64,000 nucleotides of DNA from Carposina sasakii (lineage: Eukaryota > Arthropoda > Insecta > Lepidoptera > Carposinidae): positions 6,634,001-6,698,000 of the forward strand of contig CP053169.1 of assembly GCA_014607495.2 (NCBI GenBank). The letters run 5' to 3'. The first letter of the stretch is position 1. Each line of letters starts with the position of its first letter. Of this stretch, positions 44,688 to 55,900 are shown piece after piece. Made by a program: the position numbers and the translations under genes. The notes under the pieces were generated by a model that was not told where the DNA came from, did not search any database, and was given only the letters and a program-made list of their open reading frames with translations.

Positions 44688-47600
44688 TCACCTTGCTGTA
44701 GAGTCCATAATGAGTTGGCCGTTCTTATCCTTGATCCGTACACGTCCGGATGAATAGCGCGTTTCTGACGTACCGTCATTATACACGAGCTTGACGGTGC
44801 CGTCAGGGTATTCTCGACGCTGTAAATTAATAATTTATATTAATCTTTGTAGCATTAAACCCGTTAGGAGCATTAGGTACAATTCGTGATTGATCCAATG
44901 TTAAAAATTTCGCGTTAAGGCGTAAAAATAACGTTTCTCAAATAATAGATAGGAATCTGATTAGATTGCTTGTTGTAAAATTACCAACATTTTACAACCC
45001 CCTTTCTATTTACTGACCACACTTTCCAGCAAGTTAACTACTATACGCGGAATATCACAGTTTTTGGACGCCAATTTCTTGTTAACCCTTCTTAAGTATT
45101 ACCTTATGATCCTTGGTGTGAACTTCTATCTGGCCATTAGGAAAAGCAATCCTCTGATCCCCATTGGCCGAAACCGTTAATGCAGTACCATCTGGAAATC
45201 TCCATTCTTCATGCACATGCTCATTTTTGGGATCATAATAGCGTATGCTTCCATTTGGCAGCCTGATCTCCGTTGATCCATCCTTATAACGTTTTTCGAC
45301 TTGGCCACTAATAACAAAAATTTGAAATTATAACAGCACAATGGGTAGTATGTATTTATTGTATTTATTTTTAGTTACTTACTCAGGGAATTCCAGAACT
45401 TCTAAACCATCTGCATGTGTAGTATGATATGTTTTCGTTTCAGCATAAAAGTACTTAATTCTACCTTCATTATAGAAATTCTCTTTCACATCACCATTAT
45501 AGTAAATGAACTTAGTATATTTCCCATCAGCAGAGATATGCTTTATGTTACCATTGGGAAATCTCAACTCTCTACTTCCATCAGACTTTCTAAATTCTGT
45601 GGGATTCAAGTTAGTTTTAAGCACACTTGATGATTTGCTAGCTGGTGGCTCAGGACTTGCTGACATCCTCACATCTGTATACTGATTTAAAATAGAAGAT
45701 TTAAAACTAGATGAGCGATTACTTAATATAGATATTGGAGACTTTGAACGCTGATCTGAGTGATCATATACCAGTTCTGAGTTGTCTTGATTGCTTCTTG
45801 TATTCACTGTTAATTTTTGATGTACTGATGATGTGTTAGATTTTGTAGACAAACTATCACCCTGCCCTAGTTTAGATGAAAATACTTGTGCATTTGGCGA
45901 TGATTCCTGTTTTGTAGTATTAAATTTTTGGATGAAAAACCCATCTGGATTATGAGTGTTGACTCTGTCTGTGTGACTTGCAATTGAGTTGCTCAAGCTT
46001 GATCTATTACTTTTTGGTGAAACTGACTGAAACCTTTCAGAATATAGTTTTTCTAAATGATCAACATTTTCTGTGTCTGTCAAATTTTCATCACTTTCAG
46101 AATGTTCTTGGCTATTGTCAAACTGAACATTTTCTTCAGAATTTGTATTGTCAAGTAATTCATTATTTCTTTCCATCTGACTAACTGCATCTCTCTGGCT
46201 AAAATACTTGGCATATCTTGAAGTAACTTTCAAATTGGGAACACTTTTAGCTCTAGGTCTTTTAACATCTTTAGCCACATTTGGTATAGTTTTACTCCTA
46301 CTTTGTCTACCATGTTCTAGGTCTACATATTTCATATTTTTATCTGTACTGATTTGTGATAAATTTTCTTTAGATGCCATATTAGAAAGTTTCTTATTTA
46401 TTTCCTCAAGGTACTTTATGTTTGATAAGCGCCGGGTCATATCATTATTGTGTTGTATTCTTCTATTTTCCTTTTTGAGTTTTTCTACCTCATCCTCCAA
46501 ATTCTTTTTCTCCTTCTCTATTATCTTTATCTGGTTTCTTAATCTTGCTATAGTAGAAGTGGACTTTGCATCTTTCAACCTAATTTCATCTTTCAGGTCA
46601 TTTATTTCTTGTTTCAAATTAATAACTTCATCTTTGTCCTTTTTGTTCAGTCTCCCTCTCATTTCCCTTACATATCTGTCGTAAATAAGCTTTTGCTTGT
46701 TAAGTTTCTCTTTTTCTTCAGCTAAATAGTACTCTGCTAAAATCTTTTCTTCATTGTACTTTTTTTCAAATTCAGTTTTTTCTTCATAAAATCTCTGTCT
46801 TTCCAAGTCAACTTCTTCACGCAATTTCGACAAATTCTTATTTTCTTTACGGAAAGTTTCTATTTCATCTTCTAATTCACAAAGTCTATCTTTTAAAAGT
46901 TCTCCAGTAGCTACCAATTTTGCATTCATTTCTGACATTTGTAATTTTATTTCATTGTTATGAGTGTCATCTAGAAATGTAACTTTTTCTTCTTTTTTTG
47001 ATGAAACTTCTTTTATACTAACCCTTTCTTGTTTTTTACCTGGCTGAACTTGAGGTACAGGAGATTTATCACATAGTTCAGAAACAGTTTTACATGAGCA
47101 GCTACTGGCTACAGATGAACAGTCATCATTACAGCAGTTTGTACACTCACTGCCACAAGTTGCAAAATCACTGTTAGAATTATGTTTCTCTCTGTTTGCC
47201 AGTATGGGGAATAAGCGCATTAAGTCAGGATTATTTGTCAGGCATTTCTGCACCATTAATGGAGTACTTTCTCCAGAACATTCTAAATTATTCCTCTTCA
47301 GAAACCTGCTAAAGAAGGAATTTTCAATATTAAAGCTTTCATTATTTGTTTTTCTTTCAAGAAGCTCAAATAAGTTTTGTTCTGCTGTTTCTTTTTCATG
47401 TCTAATTCTAGATTGACTCTCATCACAACTAACATCAGATACTACACTTTTAGTAGGAGAAGCAAAATTTTTATAATATTCACTTTGTTTAAGCTGTCTC
47501 AGAAAGTCATCTTGTTGCTTATTGAGCACAGCGGCCCAGGTTTTCCCTTTATTAACTAGAACTGGGTGTTTTCCTTTTGGCAGATGTATACTTTCAGATG

Positions 47601-48537
47601 TTGATGTATTATCTTTACATTTAACATTTTCTACTATAGCTGGTTTTTGTATAGAACTTCTCTTATTCTCATAATTAGATTTGAGTGTATCATCATGAGG
47701 AACATTAGATTTTGTCTCTGATCTATTTTTAGCATTTAATTTATAGTTACTAGTACTGGGAACTAATATTTGAACATCAACATTGGCACTTACTTGTACC
47801 TTCTTTTTCTTTTTGTTGGGTAATTGAAGTGGTTCTTTTTCTGATTTCTTTTTCCTTGACACCCACGGCAAGGACTTAGTATTTTGAATAACTTGATTGT
47901 CTTTTTTTACTCCAAACCTGGACAATCCTTCACCACGTTTTAGAAAAGGTCTTTTCACATTTGTTAACTTGTTGTTGTTTGCATTAGTTACATTTGGTTC
48001 ATTTGAATTTTCTGATTCAATTTTCTCCAATATTAATTGCTCAAAATTTTTCTTTGGAGAAAGGATTGGCATTTCATCTAGTGTAATTTTTTTAATGTTG
48101 ACCAATGAAGATTGGTGCTTGGGCTTACTATCTGAGGTATTGTTTTCAACAGTTGAAGGCCTACTATTAGTTGAAGTGGGGGAGTTCAAAATAAATTCAG
48201 ATTCCTGTGACACATTTAGCATTGATACCCCGTCTATAAGGTCTTGTTTTCTCACTTTTGAAGACAAGTTGCAAGCATTATTATTTGGACTTGCCTCAAC
48301 TGATGAATCCCCTTGAGAATGTAGTAAACTGCGGAAGGTGTTATAACTTGTGCTATTACTGAAATGGCTGACAATTTCGGTAATACTAGATGCATTTTTA
48401 GGTGATTCTTGATATTCCAACCGCTGTTTCTGCAGTTTCCCGCGCTGCATTAACTGGAGCTGACGTAGTAATTGCAGTCGCTCCAATATTTGTGAAGGAG
48501 ACAAGGAAATATCACTTTCTGAATAAGACTGATCCAT
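44688..48537 (-). CDS. Sas-4: centriole assembly protein Sas-4 / CENPJ (CPAP), 3 exons
   Basis: Exons on the minus strand: 48537-45383, 45307-45103, 44819-44688, in phase, 1163 residues. The C-terminal 175 residues (about 985-1160) form the TCP10/G-box domain, a ladder of beta hairpins seen here as repeated turns: [60 protein letters not shown]. In the family this domain binds STIL/Ana2 at the procentriole. Residues about 525-715 are a long coiled coil rich in Glu and Lys. The N-terminal half is low-complexity and basic and should hold the tubulin-binding region. A cluster of eight cysteines lies at about 460-488. Exon 1 carries nine tenths of the protein. The Met at 48537 follows in-frame stops and opens [20 protein letters not shown]. 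No canonical poly(A) hexamer was seen in the first 470 bp after the stop. Confidence 0.95.
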
Positions 48538-49186
48538 TCTAATGATATGAGATAATATATTCTCGATTCAATATGTAACAAAAATGTAATATTAATATTT
48601 ACAAAAACGATTTCAGAATTTAAAAATGTTTGTTTTCTTTTGCAAAGCAGTTTTGACTTTGACACATTTGACAGCTTCACAGTTTTTTTTTTAGTTTATC
48701 CCGAAGGAAAGGCAAGGGGAACTAAGCCCATACAGCCATTGTCTTTAGTAAATGATTTCTGAATTTATGGGACGATAATGATGATGGTGATGAATGGAAA
48801 CGTCGGGAAAATCCTCAAGAACAAGTGTAAAGTTAGTCAAAATGAAAAATAATTGCAGAAACAACTTATGAATGAATCGTTTTGACAATATCATTCAATA
48901 ATGACCGATACCATAAAAAACGCTGCCTAATACAAGAAGTTCATAGGTAAACGGGGAGGTCATGCACGTACCGTCTATGTTAGGTACTCAGATCAAGAAA
49001 TTAAGGTAGATCAGACACTCCTAACAAAAAAGTGAAGCCAGTTTTGAAATGAGCGTGTGCATCGATCTATTTGAGCGTTTGTGAAGAAATGTTGCCACTA
49101 CATAAAAAAAAAACCTGGAATGAAACACAATTGGGGTTTACTTGTACCCCAATTGTGTTTCCAAATACAACACCAACGGAGAAAAT
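48538..49186. other. Sas-4 upstream region and repeat fragment
   Basis: 48538-48689 should hold the Sas-4 5' UTR and core promoter. 48690-48880 is a reversed partial copy of the unit duplicated at 40375-41125 (TTTATCCCGAAGGAAAGGCAA ... GGAAACGTCGGGAAAATCC). Around 49110-49165 is a small inverted repeat on ACACAATTGGGGT / ACCCCAATTGTGT. Confidence 0.5.
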
Positions 49187-49235
49187 TAGTATAAACACTG
49201 GACACTATAAATTTCGCCCAACCAAGTAGTTGAAA
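49187..49235 (-). mobile_element. TACAGGGTG MITE fragment at the LINE border
   Basis: Phrase AACACTGGACACTATAAATTTCGCCC, internal to the MITE family. It abuts the LINE start. Confidence 0.55.
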
Positions 49236-49242
49236 AAAAATT

Positions 49243-52200
49243 ATGGGTTCATCTTTGGAACACGGTTTTATTTCAATGAATGATGGTGCGCCAACACGAA
49301 TTAAACTAGTTAATAATGTTCTCCAAAAGTCTTCACCGGATATTACTTTCGTTTCCACAGATATCGCTATTGATTTTAGGTGGGAGGTTACTAATGAAAG
49401 TTTTGGTAGCGATCATTTAGTGATGAAACTGTGTTTTAAATATTTTAATGTACCAAATAATAATATTATAAAAAAGCGGAATTTCAATAAAGCCCGATGG
49501 GGTATTTATAGAGAACGCCTTAAAGATAGTTTAACTAATACAGAACAGATAGTTTTTGATAATATTAATGCAAATGATTTTAACACAAACATTATTCAAG
49601 ACAAATATGATAATTTTGTAAATCTGATTCATTTAGCTGCTGATGAAAGTATACGTTATTTGAAAATATGTACAGATCCGACTTCCAAAAAGCTATTGGA
49701 ACTCAGACCTTTCTAAGGCCGTAGCTGAGAGAAGGTTATGTTTAAGTAGTTTCAGATGAAATCCAACCCCCCAAAATCTAATCCTATTACAAAACAAGAT
49801 AGCAAGTACTAAACGCCATCTGCGACAAGCGAAAGCAAATAGTTGGAAGGACTTTTGCAGTAGTATCAATGAAACTACTTCCGTAACTGAAATGTGGCGA
49901 CGTATGCGTTGGATGAAAAGTTATAAAAGTGCACGTATATCTTATCCTCCTGAAAAGTTAGATAGTTTACTAACAAGTCTCACACCTGACTCTGTATGCC
50001 CTGCTATGCCAAGAATATGCTCGTCTAATGACAATCTGCAGGCGAATTTCACTTTACATGAGATGAGTACATGTATTAAAAAGAAAGATACTGCACCTGG
50101 TGTAGATCAAACAACTTACTCTATGATATATTATAATCTTCCTGAAAACGGAAAATTACAATTATTAAATATTTTCAATTCAATTTTATGTCTAGGCTAT
50201 GTTTCACTTCAATGGTGTAACATACAAATAGTCCCTATACCTAAAAATACAGATTTGCCGAACAAAACTGAGACCGATAGCGCTTATATCGTGTTTATGC
50301 AAATTTTTTCATTTAATGATAACTAGAAGGCTTGAGTGGTAAAAGCAAAGAATATACTTACTCTCTAACGAGAGGGTAAAAGCTTGCTTGGTAGCTTGTT
50401 TTTTAGACATAGACAATGCATACAACAATGTTTCGGCCTGTAAAGTTATTGAAAGTCTAGAAGAAATTGATATAGGAATAGAATGTGTAAATATATTTGG
50501 GAGTTTTTAAGGGAAAGACGTTTAACAATTTTAAGTACTGATAATCAAAATTATAAGCATTATTTATCCAGGTAGACACACAAAAGGTATTGCCCAGGGT
50601 CTCCCCTAATATTTAATATAGTTACTGCCAAAATTGCTAATACTATTGTGAACGTGAGCTTATCTCAATATGCTGACGATTATGTAATGTTTATACAAAG
50701 TGACAAGTTACACGAATCAGTGATAAATATGCAGAATGCTTTGAATAAAATGACCGATTTACTACGAGACATAGGTTTAGAATTATCTCCTAATAAGTCA
50801 AAATATTGTATTTTTACTAGAGGTTTAAGCAAACAATACGCGCAGTTACATATTGGTGGTTCTCAACTGAACTCTACAAATAATATTAAATATTTAGGAC
50901 TATTGGTAGACGCTGGGGTAAACACATTGGTGAAACTTGGGAAAAAACGCAAAGATACTTAAATATTTTGAAAGTATTAGCAGGTCCAACTTGGGGACTT
51001 CATCCTAAACACCTAAGACGATAGTATATAGCTTCGATTCGCAGTAGACTTGATTATGGAAGTTTCATGTACGACAATAGCGCAAAAACTCACGGTTCTA
51101 AATTAGATAAGGTTCAAAACCAAGCTCTTCGAATTATAGGAGGTTTTATTATAACAACACCCATACATGTTATGGAGAGTGAACTGTGTATTCCACCGCT
51201 CCATCTACGAAGACAATATCTTGCAGTTAAAAAGTGCACTTTGCTCCGAAATAAGAAGCCGTTACTCACAACAGTCTTCCAAAAAACTAAAATTGTAGAC
51301 GTTTCGGCACAATATCCACTTGATATTTATAGCTTAGGTACCTGGATTAGCAATATTAATATACAAAAAGTCATCTTTACAAATATTCAATGTTTAAAAA
51401 TTAGTAAAAGGCTCTGTGAAATTAAACCCATTAAAGAATTGTATATTGGAAGAACTACATGATAAATATAATGAATGGTACAAAGTGTACACTGACGGTT
51501 CAAAGTGCGCTTTAGGCTCTGGTACTGCATATTATGATCCATCTAATAACTGTTCTGATAGGTTCAGAGTAAACAATAATAATATATCCATCATGACGTT
51601 GGAACTTATTGCAATTTACGAGGCCCTAAATTACATAAAGAGAAAAGGGTATTTGAAATGTTGTTAGAACATATTGTGAAATGCTCATCTGGTAGTATCA
51701 GTCGAGGAGTAACTAAGGCTTATGAGATATTGAAACTATTCGCATATTTTCTTAATAATGACATAGAGGTCCGCTTGCAGTGGGTTCCATCACATATTGG
51801 TCTATTGGGTAATGGAATGGCTGATATTTTAGCTCAACACTCGACCAGTCATGGTTCAGACTACGTGATTATTCCTAATTATTTTGAATTTCTAACTAGC
51901 TTTAAGCTTCAAATGCATGAGTTGTGGTCGGAGTATTTTGACGAAATGTCAAAGGAGAAAGGAGTTTGGTATAAGACCATGCAGGCAGGCCCTCCTCATT
52001 TTCCTTGGTTTGCCTGTGGAAAATTAAGCCGAAAGCACATAGTTACGGCTCATAGGTTGCGTTCTGGACATATTCCCCTTAATAAGTTCAGAAGCCTAAT
52101 GGGCCTTACAGCTAATCCAAATTGTGATAAATGCGGATGTATTGAAGACGTACATCACATATTGGTTAAGTGTTTGCGAGGTGAGGAGCATAGGCGGCAA

Positions 52201-52315
52201 TTAATTTTAGATTTAGGTATAAATATTGTAAATATAGGGGCATTCCAAACGATTCTATCTTCCGCCAGTTCAAACGATGCTTTGTTTGTTTGTAAATTTG
52301 TAAATAAGTTTTTTT
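49243..52315 (+). pseudogene. decayed LINE with endonuclease, reverse transcriptase and RNase H remains
   Basis: In plus order: an apurinic-type endonuclease C-terminus (NDGAPTRI, SSPDITFVS, FGSDHLVM; 49243-49460); a basic linker; the start of the reverse transcriptase (KKDTAPGVDQTTYSMI; 50080-50130); a DIDNAYNNVS block near 50410; the catalytic box YADDYVMF (50669-50692); an RNase H domain (KVYTDGSK at 51484-51507, TLELIAIYEAL, WVPSHIGLLGNGMAD at 51781-51825); and a terminal zinc motif CDKCGC...HHILVKC (52126-52173). The frame is broken several times (after 49716, 50326, 50962, 51462, 51667), and the middle of RNase H is missing. Presence of RNase H points to an I/R1/LOA-like or Jockey-group LINE. 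It is dead. Confidence 0.9.
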
Positions 52316-52545
52316 TTTTCCACACACTTTACAACACATTCACCTAGTCCCACACTAAGATCCCTAAGTTCTTGTGTCGTGGGTACTAAGCAACGGTATA
52401 TAAATACATAGATAAGTATATAAACAACCATGACTCGGAAACAAACATCGATATTCATCATATCAATGTTTGCACCTACCGGGATTCGAACCCAGGACCT
52501 ATGGCGTCGCAGGCAGGGCCACTACCAACTACACCAATCGGCCGT
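52316..52545 (-). mobile_element. tRNA-derived SINE, second copy
   Basis: Matches 5600-5845, same orientation: tail phrase CACCTAGTCCCACACTAAGA on the left, tRNA-like head (GGTTCGAATCCCGG near 52485) on the right. It lies tail to tail against the LINE, just upstream of nardilysin. Confidence 0.75.
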
Positions 52546-52921
52546 CAAAAGTTTATAGAGAGTTATGTAGATAAGTAGGTGGATTTAAGTTTTTTGGTTT
52601 GTAAGTTAAGTCTATTTAGTTTAGGCTACGATGAGGCTGACATATTTGTAATAAATAAAAGCCTCTATAAAATAAAGATTTTTAAAAAATGTGCCTTCGT
52701 GTGGGCTACATATTCTATGTGCCTTATTTATCTTTGCATCAGTAGAATTGCCAACCAAATTGTGGAGTGTAAGTATGTTTTTTCCTACTATTATATTATT
52801 TTATGGCAACTCAAAAATGGTAGAATCATGGAGATGTCAATTGTCAAAAATGTCAACAATTTTTCTCACATTCATTCAAAAAACATCTTGTTATCTGCAC
52901 GTGAAATACGGAATTAACGTG

Positions 52922-55900
52922 ATGTCCAAAAGAAGTGTTTTTCGTCGTACCCCAAAATTTAAACCCGAGGCTAGGGTGGTTAGTAATAACCAATCTAATC
53001 CCCGGCTTAATGTGAACATGTTCAGAAAAGATAAAGTGGAATATTTGCCAGAACCTATAAAATCTGTTGCAGACAAAAAATCTTACAAGTAAGCTTATTA
53101 GAACGTTTATAAACAATATCATAATTGGATACACAGTAAATAGAAATATTATATAACATTCATGACAGTAATAGCTTACCACCGTCGATATGTAGCAGGT
53201 TATATTTATATCAATATTACCATCTTTCAGGACCATAAGACTTGGCAATGGTTTGACTGCCCTGTTGATTTCGGACCCGAGACGAGTTCCCAGAGTGGAA
53301 CCAAATCAATCGAGTGAAGAAGAAACAAGTGGTTCAGAATCAAATCCCGATAGTGAGAGTGGCAGGTCTACCAACTCCTCACATAGCGATAGCCATGGTA
53401 CCAAAATACGCGGCGAACCTGACGACGAAAAACTGGTAAGAGCCATATGTATCATTTTGCGAACTAAATTATAATTCCTTTGTTATAGTTACTCATTTAA
53501 CTGTCCATAAATGTGTCTGAAACTATTTATGGAAAAGCTAGGAATACAATTTGACTTTGAGTTTGGTAGGTTTATGTTCATACGTGGTACCTAGGTATAC
53601 CCAACTACCAATTTTTTTTATCATTGACTTAATTTTGTTAATTGCTAATTAGTTATTGTTTAAGTTAGCTTTTACACTTCTGCTTTAATTATATTTTACA
53701 AAATAGGTCAGGGTGTATTATAATGGCCATGTTATGTCACAGAGCTAGACTTGAAAAACTATATTTATACTATAATATCTAATATCCTGAATATTATCTG
53801 CAATCAATCCTCAGAACTATAAGTAGATGTTAGGAAGTGTATGGTAGCTTATTAAATTAATTAACTGCTAACATGGTATTTAGTGGTAAATATTATGCTT
53901 TGTTTGTGTTTATGTAATAGGTATCTTTATCTTTGCAAATGATTTTGACTTTTGACTTTAAGACTGCTAGCTGTTCCTTACTACTCTGTCTTAGTGGACT
54001 ATGATATTTAAAATCAATTTATGGGAAATAACTTGCCCTCAACTTTAGCCACATGAACTACAGAATGTACTCCATACTCCCAACTATATGTAAGCAAAAT
54101 TTCATGAAGATTGGTTGAGTAAATAAGGTTCAAAGACAAACAAACAAACTTGCTTTGATATTATAATATTAGTAGGGATATGTTATGGGAAATAAAAAGA
54201 CCTATGCCTCTACCAAATCTGTACATCCAGGTTGTTCCAAAAATTTTATTGTGATAGGTAACAAGAGTTACTTTTGCATTTCTGACATTAATATGGTTGG
54301 AATGTACATATGTTTTTGTTTTCTCATTTGTTTATGTTTTTGTTTACTGTTGATATGATGATACCAGAAATGTCAGATGAGAGTGTGTTATGGCTCCTAT
54401 CCCAATACCTCTGTTACATTTGTTATCAAGAGATGCAATTACTTCCTATGACTTATGCCTTCTCTTCATCATTTAATTAGGCTTGCTGGGTAGGTTTGTG
54501 TGTTTGTTCAGACACAAATAATAATATACATATATAAAATAAGCCTTCTTGATCATTCATGGAAAAAAATTTAGAACATCAAATACAGTTTGTAGTTTGC
54601 TACCCTTTTTTAAACTGGGGCCATATAGCCTATAGCCTTGGCCTGAGGTTCTCCAGTCAGATTTTATTACTTAGTTGGCACCAGTACAGTGAAAACTCCA
54701 TTTTTTTTTAAACATTGACCTTATTTGTAGACATTGACCCACTTTAGTCAATATAACACGTAATTTACACAAAAAAGTGTCCTCACATCTTACTCTCTCT
54801 TCGTATAAAGTCAAGGTTTGAAATAACAATAAGTTCGAGGTAGTTAGATTCAAGTCAAGCCAACGCGATATACATACGTACATACACACTGTTGTGTTCC
54901 CAAAAATGGGGTAGTCAGAACTGCAGGATCGCGAACGATATCCTATTGGCACGTTAAGCATAGTGGGGTCAGATGTTAAAGATCAGTGATAAGTCAGCTT
55001 ATCGCCTGAGATTATGCCTGAGTACCTTAGTCGACTTACCTTACCTTAGGAGATACAGGTGATGTATATTTTAAGCCCCACATACATACATACATATAAT
55101 CACGCCTTTATCCCTTACGGGGTAGGCAGAGTACCAAGGGCCGATAGAACCACATGGTGCCACTTCTGACCAACATCCCAACACATCACATCAGCTCAGG
55201 TAATATGTATAGAAGCGAATCTTATGTGTACTAGCGAATAGGTTCTTTGTAGTGGGCTATTTACGTAGCTTTTCGCTTCACATACCCTTTTTGCTCGGAA
55301 TCTTGCTAATGGACAAAGTCCGAAACGAGATTATCCGGCAGAAGACCAAAGTGAAGTGGCAGTGGGCAGGCCACATCTGTCGTAGAACCGATGGACGGTG
55401 GAGAAAACGGGTTCTCGAATGGAGACCGCGCCTCGGCAAGCGTAGCGTTGGGCGCCCTCCGGCCAGATGGACCGATGACTTAAAGAGGACGGCTGGTAGT
55501 GACTGGATGGAAAAAACGGGAGATCGAACCATGTACACTGGAGGAGGCCTACGTCCAGCAGTGGACTGCAAAAGGCTGACGACGACCCTTTTTGCTACAC
55601 ACACCCTGTAGATTGGAAAGCTCCTTTTATATTACAAGTATAATCCATGTCCCAGCTCGCTCATACTGCGCCATACTTTCCCTAGAATCACCTCGATTGT
55701 ATCCTGGGCTGTGACGCAGTGACCTAATTCAGACGTCCTAGATTCGCTACCAATCAATATTGTACCCTATATGTAGGTGCCTAGAGCACAAAGCTGCCAG
55801 GTACTAAAGTTATTTTCGCGCGAGATTTAAATGCCCATCTTCCGAAACTTTCTGTTAAACCTAATGAAAACCTTACATGTCTATATCAATTCGTTATATC

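Noticed and set aside
46208..46684. 158-codon open frame on the plus strand
   Set aside because: It is the antisense of the Sas-4 coiled coil; the AT-rich, Lys/Glu-rich sense strand leaves the complement open and hydrophobic.
52691..52921. Upstream extension of nardilysin exon 1
   Set aside because: The frame is open but gives a hydrophobic, low-complexity peptide unlike the family; the Met at 52922 is the more natural start. Not excluded.
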